Source: Bacillota bacterium
GTDB lineage: Bacteria; Bacillota; Clostridia; Oscillospirales; Acutalibacteraceae
Length of the DNA: 64,000 nucleotides
Assembly: GCA_023410445.1 (NCBI GenBank)
Contig: JAEYPT010000008.1
Location: forward strand, 372,001 to 436,000
Direction: 5' to 3'
A model generated the notes under the pieces. It made no database searches. It saw nothing but the letters and a program-made list of their open reading frames with translations, and had not been told where the DNA came from. Within the stretch, counting starts at the first letter, position 1. Every line of letters begins with the position of its first letter. Position numbers and translations under genes: made by a program. Below are positions 43,916-53,004 of the stretch, piece by piece.

Positions 43916-45189
43916 AATTGACGCCGCTTGAAAACTGGATCATGCTCAGGTCCGGCATCCCGGAGAGGAAGCGGGGGCTGCTCGAAGAATATCAGCTTGA
44001 CCGCATCCGAGAAACCGTACGTTATACCGCGAGCCACAGCCGGTTTTACAAAGAGCAGTTTAAGAAAATTGATGCGGATTCCATTCGCTCCCTGAAAGAT
44101 TTTCAGGCCCTTCCCTTCACTTCCCCGCAGCAGATCAGAGATCGTTCTCTGGATTTTCTGTGTGTGCCCCAAAGCGAAATCAAGCGGATCGTAACCCTGA
44201 AAAGCTCGGGGACAAGCGGAAACGAAAAACGAATTTATTTTACGGAAGAAGATTTAAACCTGACCGTTGATTTTTTTCAATGGGGAATGAGCTGCCTGAC
44301 AGACAGCACCGACCGGGTTCTTGTTCTCCTCCCCGGAAACTCCTACGGCAGTATCGGCGATTTACTGAAAAAAGCGCTTTCCAAAACGGAAATCCCGTGT
44401 TTTGTAAGCGGTGTTATGACCAATGTTCAAGAAACGGCCCAGTGTATCGTGGAAAATGGAATTACCTGCATCGTGGGCATTCCAATCCAGATCATGCAGC
44501 TTGCGAGAATGGGAAACGTAGCTTTTAAACGGATTCGAAAGGTTCTGCTGAGTACGGACTATGTGCCGGAAACACTGATCTCCGAATTAACCGAGTACGG
44601 CTGCAGGGTGTTCACCCACTACGGTATGACCGAAATGGGATACGGCGGAGGCGTGGAATGCGAAGCGCTGGACGGCTACCATATGAGGGAGGCGGATCTG
44701 TATTTTGAAATTGTCGATTCGGTTACTTCCCGGCCTGTCCCCGACGGACAGTGGGGCGAAGTCGTTGTTACGACCCTTACCAGAAAGGCCATGCCGCTGA
44801 TCCGGTACCGGACAGGCGATATTGCCGCGTTCTCCCCTGTTCCCTGCCCCTGCGGGACTTTTCTAAAAACCATGAAGCGGGTCCGGGGCCGTTTGGGCAA
44901 TGAACTCAGAATCGGGGACGAGTCGTTGTCTTTGGCCGAGCTGGATGAAATCATTCTGCCGTTCCGGGAAGTGATGGATTACAGGGTCCGTTTTTCCTCC
45001 GGGAACCGGATCGACATTGAAATCGCGGCAGTTGGAAACGGCCTCTGCTGTGATAAAATCACACTTTCTGTTACGGACTATATTCATGAAAAGTTCGGGT
45101 GTGAAATCAATCCGCTGATTCGGGTATCGCTCAACGGTGAACCCAAAAAAATTCTGAACAGCATGATGAAACGGACGGTCCGCGGCTGA
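43912..45189 (+). CDS. AMP-dependent CoA-ligase-like adenylating enzyme (DVU_1553-like)
   Basis: 425 residues. Related to phenylacetate-CoA ligases: LKSSGTSGNEKRIYFT is the P-loop-like motif, then THYGMTEMGYGGGVEC, IRYRTGDIAAFS and MKRVRGR. Start ATG 43912 overlaps the radical SAM stop (ATGA); a GTG three codons earlier is possible. Within this set it may adenylate a precursor or a protein carboxylate and need not make a free acyl-CoA. Confidence 0.85.
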   Translation: MKLTPLENWIMLRSGIPERKRGLLEEYQLDRIRETVRYTASHSRFYKEQFKKIDADSIRSLKDFQALPFTSPQQIRDRSLDFLCVPQSEIKRIVTLKSSGTSGNEKRIYFTEEDLNLTVDFFQWGMSCLTDSTDRVLVLLPGNSYGSIGDLLKKALSKTEIPCFVSGVMTNVQETAQCIVENGITCIVGIPIQIMQLARMGNVAFKRIRKVLLSTDYVPETLISELTEYGCRVFTHYGMTEMGYGGGVECEALDGYHMREADLYFEIVDSVTSRPVPDGQWGEVVVTTLTRKAMPLIRYRTGDIAAFSPVPCPCGTFLKTMKRVRGRLGNELRIGDESLSLAELDEIILPFREVMDYRVRFSSGNRIDIEIAAVGNGLCCDKITLSVTDYIHEKFGCEINPLIRVSLNGEPKKILNSMMKRTVRG

Positions 45190-45300
45190 ACGTCAAACTT
45201 GCTGTCATGACTGCACGGTTCTTACGCCTTGCCACATCTCGGTGTAAACCTATTTATTAAGGGAACACTGATACCGCGCCCGATTCGGAGAAACTGTTTT

Positions 45301-45924
45301 ATGAGAAGTATTTATCTGGTAAGGCACTGTGAAACGGAACATTTCCCAGAAAAGCGATGTATCGGCATGACCGATATCGATCTCAGTGAAAACGGGATTT
45401 GGCAAGCGAACAGGCTGAACCTATATTTTCGGTACAAAGGCCTCCGTACCATATTCTGCAGCCCCGCCCTTCGTGCAGAAAAAACGTCCGAGTTCATATC
45501 CGGCGGCCAAGTCCCGGTAACAACGCTTGCCGAACTGCATGAAATCAACATGGGCGATTGGGACGGGATGTCCTTTGACGAGATTAAAATGAAATATCCC
45601 GATGAATACAGGCACCGGGGCCTTGATTTTGCCGCGTTCTCTCCGCCGAACGGCGAAAGCTTTGCCGCGTGTCAGGAAAGGGCAGCAGGGGTTTTCCAAG
45701 ACATTTTAAGAAATTCTTCCGGAGCCATCGCCGTCGTTTCCCACGCAGGTTTCAACCGAGCGCTGCTTTGCAGCCTCTGCGGCATCGATTTGCAGAAGCT
45801 ATTTACGATTCCGCAGCCGTTCGGATGTATCAATCGCCTGCTTCTGGAAAACGGCGTATGCAGGGTCCGTGAAACAGGGATAACTGTATGGGAGAGCGAT
45901 GAACCCGGCAGATTGGAGCAGTAA
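45301..45924 (+). CDS. Histidine-phosphatase-fold protein with RHC in place of RHG
   Basis: 207 residues from ATG 45301 after GGAGAAAC. Phosphoglycerate mutase/CobC superfamily: LVRHCETEHFPEKRCIGMTD at the start, FCSPALRAEKTSE, LHEINMGDWDGMSFDEI and VVSHAGFNRALL. The phosphate-accepting His and the second His are present, but the normally invariant Gly of RHG is Cys. It may dephosphorylate a pterin or nucleotide intermediate; activity is uncertain because of that change. Confidence 0.82.
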   Translation: MRSIYLVRHCETEHFPEKRCIGMTDIDLSENGIWQANRLNLYFRYKGLRTIFCSPALRAEKTSEFISGGQVPVTTLAELHEINMGDWDGMSFDEIKMKYPDEYRHRGLDFAAFSPPNGESFAACQERAAGVFQDILRNSSGAIAVVSHAGFNRALLCSLCGIDLQKLFTIPQPFGCINRLLLENGVCRVRETGITVWESDEPGRLEQ

Positions 45925-45926
45925 AA

Positions 45927-46547
45927 ATGAACACAGGAGCAGTTATTGTAGCCGCCGGTATGTCGTCCCGCATGAACGCGTTTAAGCCGATGTTGAGACT
46001 TCGCAATTCCACCGTGATCGAAACGGCAATTTCCACCCTCAGTTCGGCCGGCATCGGCGAAATCGCCGTAGTCACGGGTAATCACTCCAGAATACTTATG
46101 AAGCATCTTTCCACTGCTGAAGTCACCTGCCTTTATAACGGCAGATACAATACAACCGATATGTTCGATTCCGCAAAGCTCGGGCTTAGTTTTCTGAAAG
46201 ACCACTGCAGCAGAATTTTCTTTCTGCCCGGCGACGTGCCTCTGTTTTCCAAGCGCAGCCTTGCGTTAATGACGGAAGAAATGGACCGCACAGGCTGCAA
46301 AATTCTGCTGCCCATGCACGAAGGCCAAATGGGACATCCGATTCTGATCGACTCCAGCGCCGTTTCATCCCTGCTCCTTTATCAGGGTAGCGAGGGTCTG
46401 AAGGGAGCGATCGACAGCTTCGGCGGTCTGACTAGGACCATTGAACTCGACGATGAAGGCATGCTTCTCGATGCGGACACACCCGAAGATTATGAACGGC
46501 TGCTGGAATATGCCGAACAGCATCCGGATGACAACAGCAACGATTAA
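45927..46547 (+). CDS. MobA/MocA-like nucleotidyltransferase (DVU_1551-like)
   Basis: 206 residues. GAVIVAAGMSSRMNAFKPML is the nucleotide-binding start, FFLPGDVPLFSKRSL the metal-binding Asp segment, and GHPILIDSSAVSS and DADTPEDYERL the family end blocks. MocA-type enzymes add CMP to molybdopterin to make the cytosine-dinucleotide cofactor that Mop uses, which fits the location exactly. Confidence 0.88.
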   Translation: MNTGAVIVAAGMSSRMNAFKPMLRLRNSTVIETAISTLSSAGIGEIAVVTGNHSRILMKHLSTAEVTCLYNGRYNTTDMFDSAKLGLSFLKDHCSRIFFLPGDVPLFSKRSLALMTEEMDRTGCKILLPMHEGQMGHPILIDSSAVSSLLLYQGSEGLKGAIDSFGGLTRTIELDDEGMLLDADTPEDYERLLEYAEQHPDDNSND

Positions 46548-46561
46548 GATAGGAGAGTTTT

Positions 46562-47584
46562 ATGAAAGAAATCAGGACCGTCGACGCCGTGGGAAGCGTT
46601 CTTTGTCACGATATCACACAAATCATTCCCGGGAAAACAAAAGGCGCCATCTTCAAAAAAGGGCATGTCGTCACGGAAGATGACATTCCGGTTCTGCTTT
46701 CCGTCGGAAAGGATCATTTGTACATTTGGGAAATGGATGAGAATATGCTGCACGAAAACGATGCGGCAGAAATTCTGTCTTCCATGTGCAAAAACAATCA
46801 TATGAGAGGCACCCCGCCCGAGGAAGGGAAAATCGAGCTGATTGCTGAGAATGACGGTCTTTTTAAAGTGGACATAGAAAGGCTGAACCGAATCAACGCC
46901 CTCGGTGAAATTATTATTTCTACGCGCCACTCCAATTTCGCGGTAAAAAAAGGTGACAAGCTTGCCGGAACACGCGTGATTCCTTTGATCATAGCCAAAA
47001 AGAAAATGAATGCGGCAAAGGAAATAGCCGGAAACGAACCGCTGTTCCAACTGCTGCCCTTCGGCCATCGGAAAGCAGGCATTGTAACGACCGGAAACGA
47101 AGTGTTTTACGGGCGGATTCAGGACGCCTTTGGTCCTGTGATCCGTGACAAGCTATCTGAATTCGATGTTGACGTTTTAGGGCAAACCATTATTAACGAT
47201 GAAAAAGAGAAGATTACAACGATTATCAAAGGGTACATCGAGCAGGGCGCTGATTTCATTATTTGCACCGGCGGAATGAGTGTTGACCCCGACGACACCA
47301 CCCCCTCCGCCATCAAGGATACCGGTGCCGAGCTCATCTCTTACGGCGCTCCGGTGCTGCCGGGCGCAATGTTTCTGCTTGCTTATTACGGCGAAAAAAA
47401 GATTCCCATCATCGGTCTCCCGGGCTGTGTGATGTACGCAAAGCGTACCATTTTTGATTTGATTCTTCCCCGGATTATGGCGGGTGAAATTCTGAACGCA
47501 GAAGATCTGTCGGTTCTGGGGCATGGGGGACTCTGTCTCAGCTGTCCTGAATGCACCTTCCCCAATTGCGGATTCGGCAAATAA
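46562..47584 (+). CDS. MoeA-like molybdopterin-binding protein with C-terminal Cys motif
   Basis: 340 residues. Starts like MoeA-related proteins (EIRTVDAVGSVLCHDITQII) and contains the MoCF domain: AGIVTTGNEVFYGRIQDAFG, ICTGGMSVDPDDTTPSAI and PIIGLPGCVMYAKRTIFDL. The end, CLSCPECTFPNCGFGK, carries four Cys in 12 residues and could bind a metal. Probably binds molybdopterin during metal insertion. Confidence 0.87.
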   Translation: MKEIRTVDAVGSVLCHDITQIIPGKTKGAIFKKGHVVTEDDIPVLLSVGKDHLYIWEMDENMLHENDAAEILSSMCKNNHMRGTPPEEGKIELIAENDGLFKVDIERLNRINALGEIIISTRHSNFAVKKGDKLAGTRVIPLIIAKKKMNAAKEIAGNEPLFQLLPFGHRKAGIVTTGNEVFYGRIQDAFGPVIRDKLSEFDVDVLGQTIINDEKEKITTIIKGYIEQGADFIICTGGMSVDPDDTTPSAIKDTGAELISYGAPVLPGAMFLLAYYGEKKIPIIGLPGCVMYAKRTIFDLILPRIMAGEILNAEDLSVLGHGGLCLSCPECTFPNCGFGK

Positions 47585-47699
47585 CCAATCGCCGATTCGC
47601 GCAGTTTAACTGTGACAGGCTAAACAGGATGACAAAGGGAAAAAGAGAATATTATTCATATTTATTTCCATATATTTATCAGAAAGAAAGGGTGTCTTC

Positions 47700-48542
47700 A
47701 TGAAAAAGTATCTTTGTCTGATCCTCGCTGCAGGTATGGTCCTGTTAGCCGGGTGCAGTTCCAACACTTCCTCTTCCTCCGCTGCATCCACAGCACCCTC
47801 GGCATCGTCTGCGCCGTCCAGTGGTTCCCCGTCCTCTGTAAAGCCGGAAATCGATCTTACCATTGCGGCTGCAGCAAGCCTTACCGACGTAACCAAAGAA
47901 ATTTCTGCTCAGTACAAAAAGACGGCCCCCAACGTGACACTTACATTCACTTACGGCTCCTCCGGGGCATTGCAGACTCAAATTGAACAAGGTGCGCCGG
48001 TAGACATTTTTATGTCCGCTGCCAAAAAACAGATGGATGCGCTGGATCAAAAAAAACTCATCGACACAAGTACCCGGGTTAATCTTTTGGAAAACAAGAT
48101 CGTCTTAATCACACCGAAGAATTCCACACTTGCCATTAAGAACTTTGAAGATCTTGCGAAAGACAATGTGAAAAAGATCGCCGTAGGAGACCCCAAGAGC
48201 GTTCCTGCCGGTCAGTACGCCAATCAAGTCTTTACTTCGCTGAAAATTGCAGACAAGGTAAAGCCGAAGCTTAATTTCGGTACGGATGTACGTCAGGTAC
48301 TTACCTGGGTGGAATCCGGGAACTCCGACTGCGGTATCGTCTATTCAACCGATGCCAAAACGACCGCAAAGGTAACCATCGTCTGCGAAGCACCGGCAGG
48401 CAGCTCTGATAAGGTTGTTTATCCTGTCGCCGTTATAAAAAATTCGAAGCAGGCTGCAGCCGCTCAGGATTTTATAAAATTTATGGAAAGCTCTGAAATT
48501 GCCACCCTCTTTACAAACTTCGGTTTTACAACCGCAAAATAA
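47700..48542 (+). CDS. modA: Molybdate/tungstate-binding lipoprotein ModA
   Basis: Extracytoplasmic binding protein of the ModABC importer, 280 residues. Lipobox VLLAGCSSN, then a Ser/Ala-rich linker of about 35 residues much like that of MetQ, then ITIAAAASLTDV-type start (LTIAAAASLTDVTKEISAQY), FTYGSSGALQTQIEQGAPVD and the DIFMSAAKKQMDAL segment. Molybdate versus tungstate cannot be told from motifs. Confidence 0.94.
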   Translation: MKKYLCLILAAGMVLLAGCSSNTSSSSAASTAPSASSAPSSGSPSSVKPEIDLTIAAAASLTDVTKEISAQYKKTAPNVTLTFTYGSSGALQTQIEQGAPVDIFMSAAKKQMDALDQKKLIDTSTRVNLLENKIVLITPKNSTLAIKNFEDLAKDNVKKIAVGDPKSVPAGQYANQVFTSLKIADKVKPKLNFGTDVRQVLTWVESGNSDCGIVYSTDAKTTAKVTIVCEAPAGSSDKVVYPVAVIKNSKQAAAAQDFIKFMESSEIATLFTNFGFTTAK

Positions 48543-48586
48543 AAAAGTACGCTATAACTCAATTACTTCCATAAAGGATGAGCCTC

Positions 48587-49270
48587 ATGGATTATTACCC
48601 CCTCTGGCTTTCCCTGAAGATCGCATTCCTTGCCACTCTGTTCACGTTTGTCCTCGGTCTGACCGCGGCTCAGTTTACGGTAAGGCTGCGGCATGGAAAA
48701 GGTTTTCTGGACGGTCTGTTTACCCTTCCGCTCGTTCTTCCGCCGACTGTCGTCGGTTTCTTTCTGCTCGTTATTTTCGGGAACAGCAGCTTTATCGGCC
48801 GGTTTCTCAATCAGATCGGCGCTTCCGTTATCTTTTCATGGACCGGTGCCGTCATCGCATCCACGGTTGTATCGTTTCCGCTTATGTACCGCACCGCCCG
48901 CGGAGCATTCGAACAGATCGACGAGAATCTTCTGAACGCGGGGCGTACGCTTGGAATGACAGAGAGGGCACTTTTTTTCCGCATTACTCTGCCAAATTCC
49001 ATACCGAGCGTTATGGCCGGCACCATTCTTGCCTTTGCCCGAGCGCTCGGCGAATTCGGCGCGACCATCATGCTTGCCGGCAATATCCCGCACAGGACGC
49101 AAACGGTTTCCATCGCCATTTACTCTGCGGTTCAGGGCGGTGACTGGGATACCGCTTACCTCTGGACAGGCATTATCATCTGCATTTCCTTCGTTACGAT
49201 CCTTCTAATGAACTGGTGGACGGGACTTGCCTCCGGAGCGAAGAAAAGGACTGGTAAGCTATGGCACTGA
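48587..49270 (+). CDS. modB: Molybdate ABC transporter permease ModB
   Basis: 227 residues with about five to six helices. Start ATG 48587 eight bases after AAAGGA; the ATG at 48578 overlaps the ribosome site. LPLVLPPTVVGFFLL and the ATPase-contact loop ARALGEFGATIMLAGNIPHR are classic ModB. Overlaps modC by ten bases. Confidence 0.95.
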   Translation: MDYYPLWLSLKIAFLATLFTFVLGLTAAQFTVRLRHGKGFLDGLFTLPLVLPPTVVGFFLLVIFGNSSFIGRFLNQIGASVIFSWTGAVIASTVVSFPLMYRTARGAFEQIDENLLNAGRTLGMTERALFFRITLPNSIPSVMAGTILAFARALGEFGATIMLAGNIPHRTQTVSIAIYSAVQGGDWDTAYLWTGIIICISFVTILLMNWWTGLASGAKKRTGKLWH

Positions 49271-50319
49271 GCGTAGATATTGAAAAGAAGCTGGGTGATT
49301 TTCATTTAAAGAGCAGATTTTATGCCGAGAATGAAACCCTGGCGATTCTGGGGGCATCCGGCTGCGGCAAAAGCATGACGCTCAAGTGCATCGCAGGTGT
49401 GGAAACACCCGACCGAGGCAGAATCGTACTTGACGGAAGAGTGCTTTTCGACAGCGACAGAAAAATAAACCTGCCCGCCCGTGTAAGAAAAACAGGATAT
49501 TTATTTCAGAATTACGCACTCTTCCCCAACCTGACCGTCGAGCGGAATATCGCCTGCGGAGTGCGAAAACCCAAAAGAGAAAAAGAGAAAATCGTGAGAG
49601 AAAAAATTTCCGCGTTCTACCTGAACGGACTTGAGGAGCAATATCCCAGCCAGCTTTCGGGCGGCCAGCAGCAGAGGGTCGCGCTTGCGCGCATGCTTGC
49701 GGGAGAACCGCAGCTTATCATGTTGGATGAACCTCTGTCCGCACTGGACAGCTTTTTAAAATGGAAGCTAGAGCAGGAAATTCTGAAGGTGAAAGGAAGC
49801 TTTTACGGTACGATTCTTCTTGTGTCTCACAGCCGGGATGAGGTTTACCGACTGTGCGACCGCATCGTTGCAATGGAGAACGGAAAGACACAGGATCCTG
49901 CCGAAAAAAAGGCTTTTTTTACAAACCCCCGTACTTATTCGGCGGCACTGCTTTCCGGCTGCAAGAATATCTCCCGCGCGGAAAAGTCCGGGCCCAACCG
50001 CATTTTCGCGGAGGACTGGAATCTTCCGCTCGAAACGTCGGAACCTGTCCCCGAGGATTTGCAGTATGTGGGGTTTCGCGCACATTTTTTTGAAGTGATG
50101 GAAAATCCCTGTGAGGAAAACACGGTCGAATGCAGCGTCGTCAGCGTCCTCGAAGATATTTTCTCCATGATCGTAACGGCGCGGGCAAAAGGCGGCAGTT
50201 CGGACAACAGCCGGTCTTACCTCCGCTATGAACTGAGCAAGGAGAAATGGAAGAGCCTGAACAATCCTCGGACGCTTTACCTGAAAATGCCGAAAGAGGA
50301 ATTAATCCTGCTCCAATAA
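49261..50319 (+). CDS. modC: Molybdate ABC transporter ATPase ModC
   Basis: 352 residues. Walker A GASGCGKS, Q-loop FQNYALFP, signature LSGGQQQR, Walker B LIMLDEP and H-loop VSHSRDE. The C-terminal ~110 residues correspond to the MOP/regulatory region but without a clear molbindin signature; a separate molbindin lies at 53.0 kb. Confidence 0.95.
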   Translation: MALSVDIEKKLGDFHLKSRFYAENETLAILGASGCGKSMTLKCIAGVETPDRGRIVLDGRVLFDSDRKINLPARVRKTGYLFQNYALFPNLTVERNIACGVRKPKREKEKIVREKISAFYLNGLEEQYPSQLSGGQQQRVALARMLAGEPQLIMLDEPLSALDSFLKWKLEQEILKVKGSFYGTILLVSHSRDEVYRLCDRIVAMENGKTQDPAEKKAFFTNPRTYSAALLSGCKNISRAEKSGPNRIFAEDWNLPLETSEPVPEDLQYVGFRAHFFEVMENPCEENTVECSVVSVLEDIFSMIVTARAKGGSSDNSRSYLRYELSKEKWKSLNNPRTLYLKMPKEELILLQ

Positions 50320-50357
50320 AGCTGTTTCGGAAAATCCGACAAACAGGAGGAATTGAA

Positions 50358-51386
50358 ATGAAAGACGAAATCTATTCGCAGCTGTTGGACCGGCTCCGGG
50401 ACGGGCACGATGCCGTTCTGCTGACACAGTTCAGCGGCACGCGGGGCAAAAAAGAACAAGGTATGACAAAACAGCTTGTGGACGGAGGGGACTGCGACGG
50501 GATTACTCTGGAAGCACTGGAAAAGGGTCTGCCCATTACCTGCCGTCAGCAGGAAACCGTTGTGATTGCTGAACCGTTTTATCCCGAAGAACGGCTGATC
50601 GTCCTTGGCGGAGGTCACGTTGCCCTGCCGGTGGTTGATTTCGCTTCAAAAATCGGTTTTTCCGTCACGTTGGTCGATGACCGGCCTGATTTTGCCAACT
50701 CCGCACGTTTTCCGTCGGCGCACAGCGTAATCTGTGAATCGTTTGAAAAGGCCTTAACCCAGCTTGCCGTAACGAAAAACGACTATGTCGTCATCATTAC
50801 CCGCGGCCACCGCTACGACCAAGCCTGCCTCGAAACCCTACTGAAAGGAACGGAACCCTTCTACACCGGCATGATCGGTTCGCGAAGACGGGTCGCCGTG
50901 GTAAAGGATCAACTGGCATCGCTGGGGTATGATAAGGAGCGTCTGAACCGCGTCCATACACCGATCGGTCTTGCCATCGGCGCGGTCACTCCGGAGGAAA
51001 TCGCCGTTTCGATCGTTGCGGAAATCATTCAGTGCAAGCGGCTCCAAACCAAGGGAAATAACCGTTCGGATGTGGATTTCAGCGTAATTGCGGCGCTGGC
51101 CGGTCCGATCGGCGGACAAGCGTCGATTGTTACGGTAATTTCCTCCAAGGGACCGGTCCCTCGCGGCGCTGGCGCCAAAATGATCGTCTATTCCGACGGG
51201 AGAATTGTCGGGAGTATCGGCGGCGGCTGCAGCGAAGCAGCGGTCATCGGGAACGCCCGCGGCATCATAGGAACCGGGGAATACATGCTTCAGGATGTCG
51301 ATATGACCGGGGACGCCGCGGAAGACGAAGGCATGGTCTGCGGGGGAATCATGCAGGTGCTGATTGAAGATTTTTCCATGATTTGA
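50358..51386 (+). CDS. XdhC/CoxI-family molybdenum-hydroxylase maturation protein
   Basis: 342 residues from ATG 50358 after AGGAGG. XdhC-type proteins hold molybdopterin and help insert its sulfido ligand. A short N-terminal CoxI-like piece (1-45) comes first, then the Rossmann domain (LIVLGGGHVALPVVDFASK, TRGHRYDQACLETLL, MIGSRRRV), then a full CoxI domain at the C-terminus (SKGPVPRGAGAKMIVYSDG, GSIGGGCSE, CGGIMQVLIEDF). That domain order is the reverse of the textbook XdhC order but common in Clostridia. Cysteine desulfurase follows 12 bases later, fitting a role in sulfuration. Confidence 0.9.
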   Translation: MKDEIYSQLLDRLRDGHDAVLLTQFSGTRGKKEQGMTKQLVDGGDCDGITLEALEKGLPITCRQQETVVIAEPFYPEERLIVLGGGHVALPVVDFASKIGFSVTLVDDRPDFANSARFPSAHSVICESFEKALTQLAVTKNDYVVIITRGHRYDQACLETLLKGTEPFYTGMIGSRRRVAVVKDQLASLGYDKERLNRVHTPIGLAIGAVTPEEIAVSIVAEIIQCKRLQTKGNNRSDVDFSVIAALAGPIGGQASIVTVISSKGPVPRGAGAKMIVYSDGRIVGSIGGGCSEAAVIGNARGIIGTGEYMLQDVDMTGDAAEDEGMVCGGIMQVLIEDFSMI

Positions 51387-51398
51387 GAGGTGAATTTT

Positions 51399-52574
51399 AT
51401 GGCGCGTTTTGTATATGCCGACAATGCAGCCACCACGCAGGTGATTCAAGAGGTTCTCGACGAAATGCTCCCCTATTTCAGTGAAAAATACGGAAACCCG
51501 TCAAGTCTGTATTCTCTGGGCCGGGTTTCCCGAGAAGCGATCAGTACAGCTCGCGGACGAGTTGCCAGCGCACTGGGAGCAGAAGAGCAGGAAATATTTT
51601 TCACATCGGGCGGCTCTGAAGCCGACAACTGGGCAATTCGCGGCATCGCAAATGCGATGGCCTCAAAAGGAAAACACCTGATCACCACAAAAATTGAGCA
51701 TCACGCGGTTCTTCACACCATGAAAGCCCTGGAAAAGGAAGGCTTTCATGTCACCTATCTCGACGTCAAGGAAAACGGAATTGTCGATCCCGCTGATTTT
51801 GCGTCTGCAATCCGACCGGACACCACTTTCGCCACCGTCATGTATGCCAATAATGAAATCGGGTCTGTGCAGCCCATTGCCAAGCTCGGTGAAATTTGCA
51901 GCAGCCGGAACGTTATTTTCCATACCGATGCGGTACAGGCCGTCGGTCATCTTCCCATTCAGGTCAAGGAACAGCATATTCAGCTTTTGTCACTTTCGGC
52001 ACATAAATTTCATGGACCGAAGGGCGTCGGCGCTTTATATGTGCAAAAAGGGCTGCGCTTTCCGAATTTGATCGAGGGCGGAGCTCAGGAACGAAACCGC
52101 CGAGCCGGCACCGAAAACGTAGCCGGAATCGTCGGCCTGGGGAAAGCAATCGAAGTCTCCTGCTCCGACATGGAAAAAAACGGACAAAAAACAAGGCAGC
52201 TCCGAGACAGGCTAATAAGCGGTATACTAAAGATTCCCGCTGCCCGGCTGAACGGCGACCGGGAAAAACGGTTGGACGGAAACGTCAATGTCTCCTTCGA
52301 AGGGATCGAAGGAGAACCTCTTCTGCTGCAGCTCGATCAAAACGGAATCTGTGCTTCCGCCGGTTCCGCATGCACCTCTGGCTCTCTTGACCCGTCGCAT
52401 GTTCTGATCGCAATCGGACTGAAACGGGAAACCGCATACGGTTCCCTGCGCCTTACGCTGAGTGACCGGAACACGGACGAGGATGTCGATACCATCCTCG
52501 AAGTATTGCCTAAAATTGTTGAACAGCTTCGCGCCGTGTCCCCCAGGTGGAAAAACATGCAGAACGGCGGGTAA
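51399..52574 (+). CDS. Cysteine desulfurase (NifS/IscS-like)
   Basis: 391 residues from ATG 51399 after GAGAGGTGA. VYADNAATTQ at the start, FTSGGSEADNWAIRG, TKIEHHAVLHTM, the PLP lysine in LSLSAHKFHGPKG, and the catalytic Cys in CASAGSACTSGSLDPS. Releases sulfur from cysteine as persulfide. Next to xdhC rather than to an iscU gene, so the likely acceptor is the molybdenum cofactor (its Mo=S ligand), by analogy with desulfurases that serve XdhC. Iron-sulfur assembly for the many clusters here is an alternative. Confidence 0.92.
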   Translation: MARFVYADNAATTQVIQEVLDEMLPYFSEKYGNPSSLYSLGRVSREAISTARGRVASALGAEEQEIFFTSGGSEADNWAIRGIANAMASKGKHLITTKIEHHAVLHTMKALEKEGFHVTYLDVKENGIVDPADFASAIRPDTTFATVMYANNEIGSVQPIAKLGEICSSRNVIFHTDAVQAVGHLPIQVKEQHIQLLSLSAHKFHGPKGVGALYVQKGLRFPNLIEGGAQERNRRAGTENVAGIVGLGKAIEVSCSDMEKNGQKTRQLRDRLISGILKIPAARLNGDREKRLDGNVNVSFEGIEGEPLLLQLDQNGICASAGSACTSGSLDPSHVLIAIGLKRETAYGSLRLTLSDRNTDEDVDTILEVLPKIVEQLRAVSPRWKNMQNGG

Positions 52575-52696
52575 TAAACCAGCTTACCGGTACCGCACCG
52601 TAAAGCTCCGATCATGTCCGCTCTTGGAATCTAATACTTTTCCGCCGATGAATCGTTGCAAATTGCCCTGCCCTTTGAATGGAATATGTATGCAGA

Positions 52697-52731
52697 ACTA
52701 ATACGTGGTTTCGGCCGCGTATTAGTTTTTT
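52697..52731 (+). terminator. Terminator after the cysteine desulfurase gene
   Basis: ACTAATACG pairs with CGTATTAGT around a GC-rich loop, then TTTTTTA. It ends the long mop/mod transcription unit; the two small genes beyond probably have their own start. Confidence 0.88.
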
Positions 52732-52808
52732 ATCTGTCAGGAGCATTTCACCGCTTTATAATTTGAGTTTAATCGGAAAAACTATCTCCGAAAGGAGGAA
52801 GGGATTTT

Positions 52809-52961
52809 ATGGATTCGAAGAAAAAGAAGACAACGGATACCGATCATCTGTCAATCTATGATCTGCCTACTCTCAATTCGGTAATTGATCAGTACGAGCC
52901 GCCGCAGGCAAAAGGGACCGATCCGGAATCTGGAACCGGAACGGTATCCGGAAATCAATAG
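52809..52961 (+). CDS. 50-codon hypothetical protein
   Basis: ATG 52809 is ten bases after a strong AAAGGAGG. The product is hydrophilic, with a basic start (MDSKKKKTTDTDHL), a short possible helix (IYDLPTLNSVIDQYEPP) and a Gly/Thr/Ser-rich disordered tail. No family recognised. It lies 43 bases before the molbindin gene and after a terminator. Confidence 0.6.
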   Translation: MDSKKKKTTDTDHLSIYDLPTLNSVIDQYEPPQAKGTDPESGTGTVSGNQ

Positions 52962-53004
52962 GTTCATCCCGACCTTCGTAAGCATTCTGAAAGGAACTAT
53001 GGAA

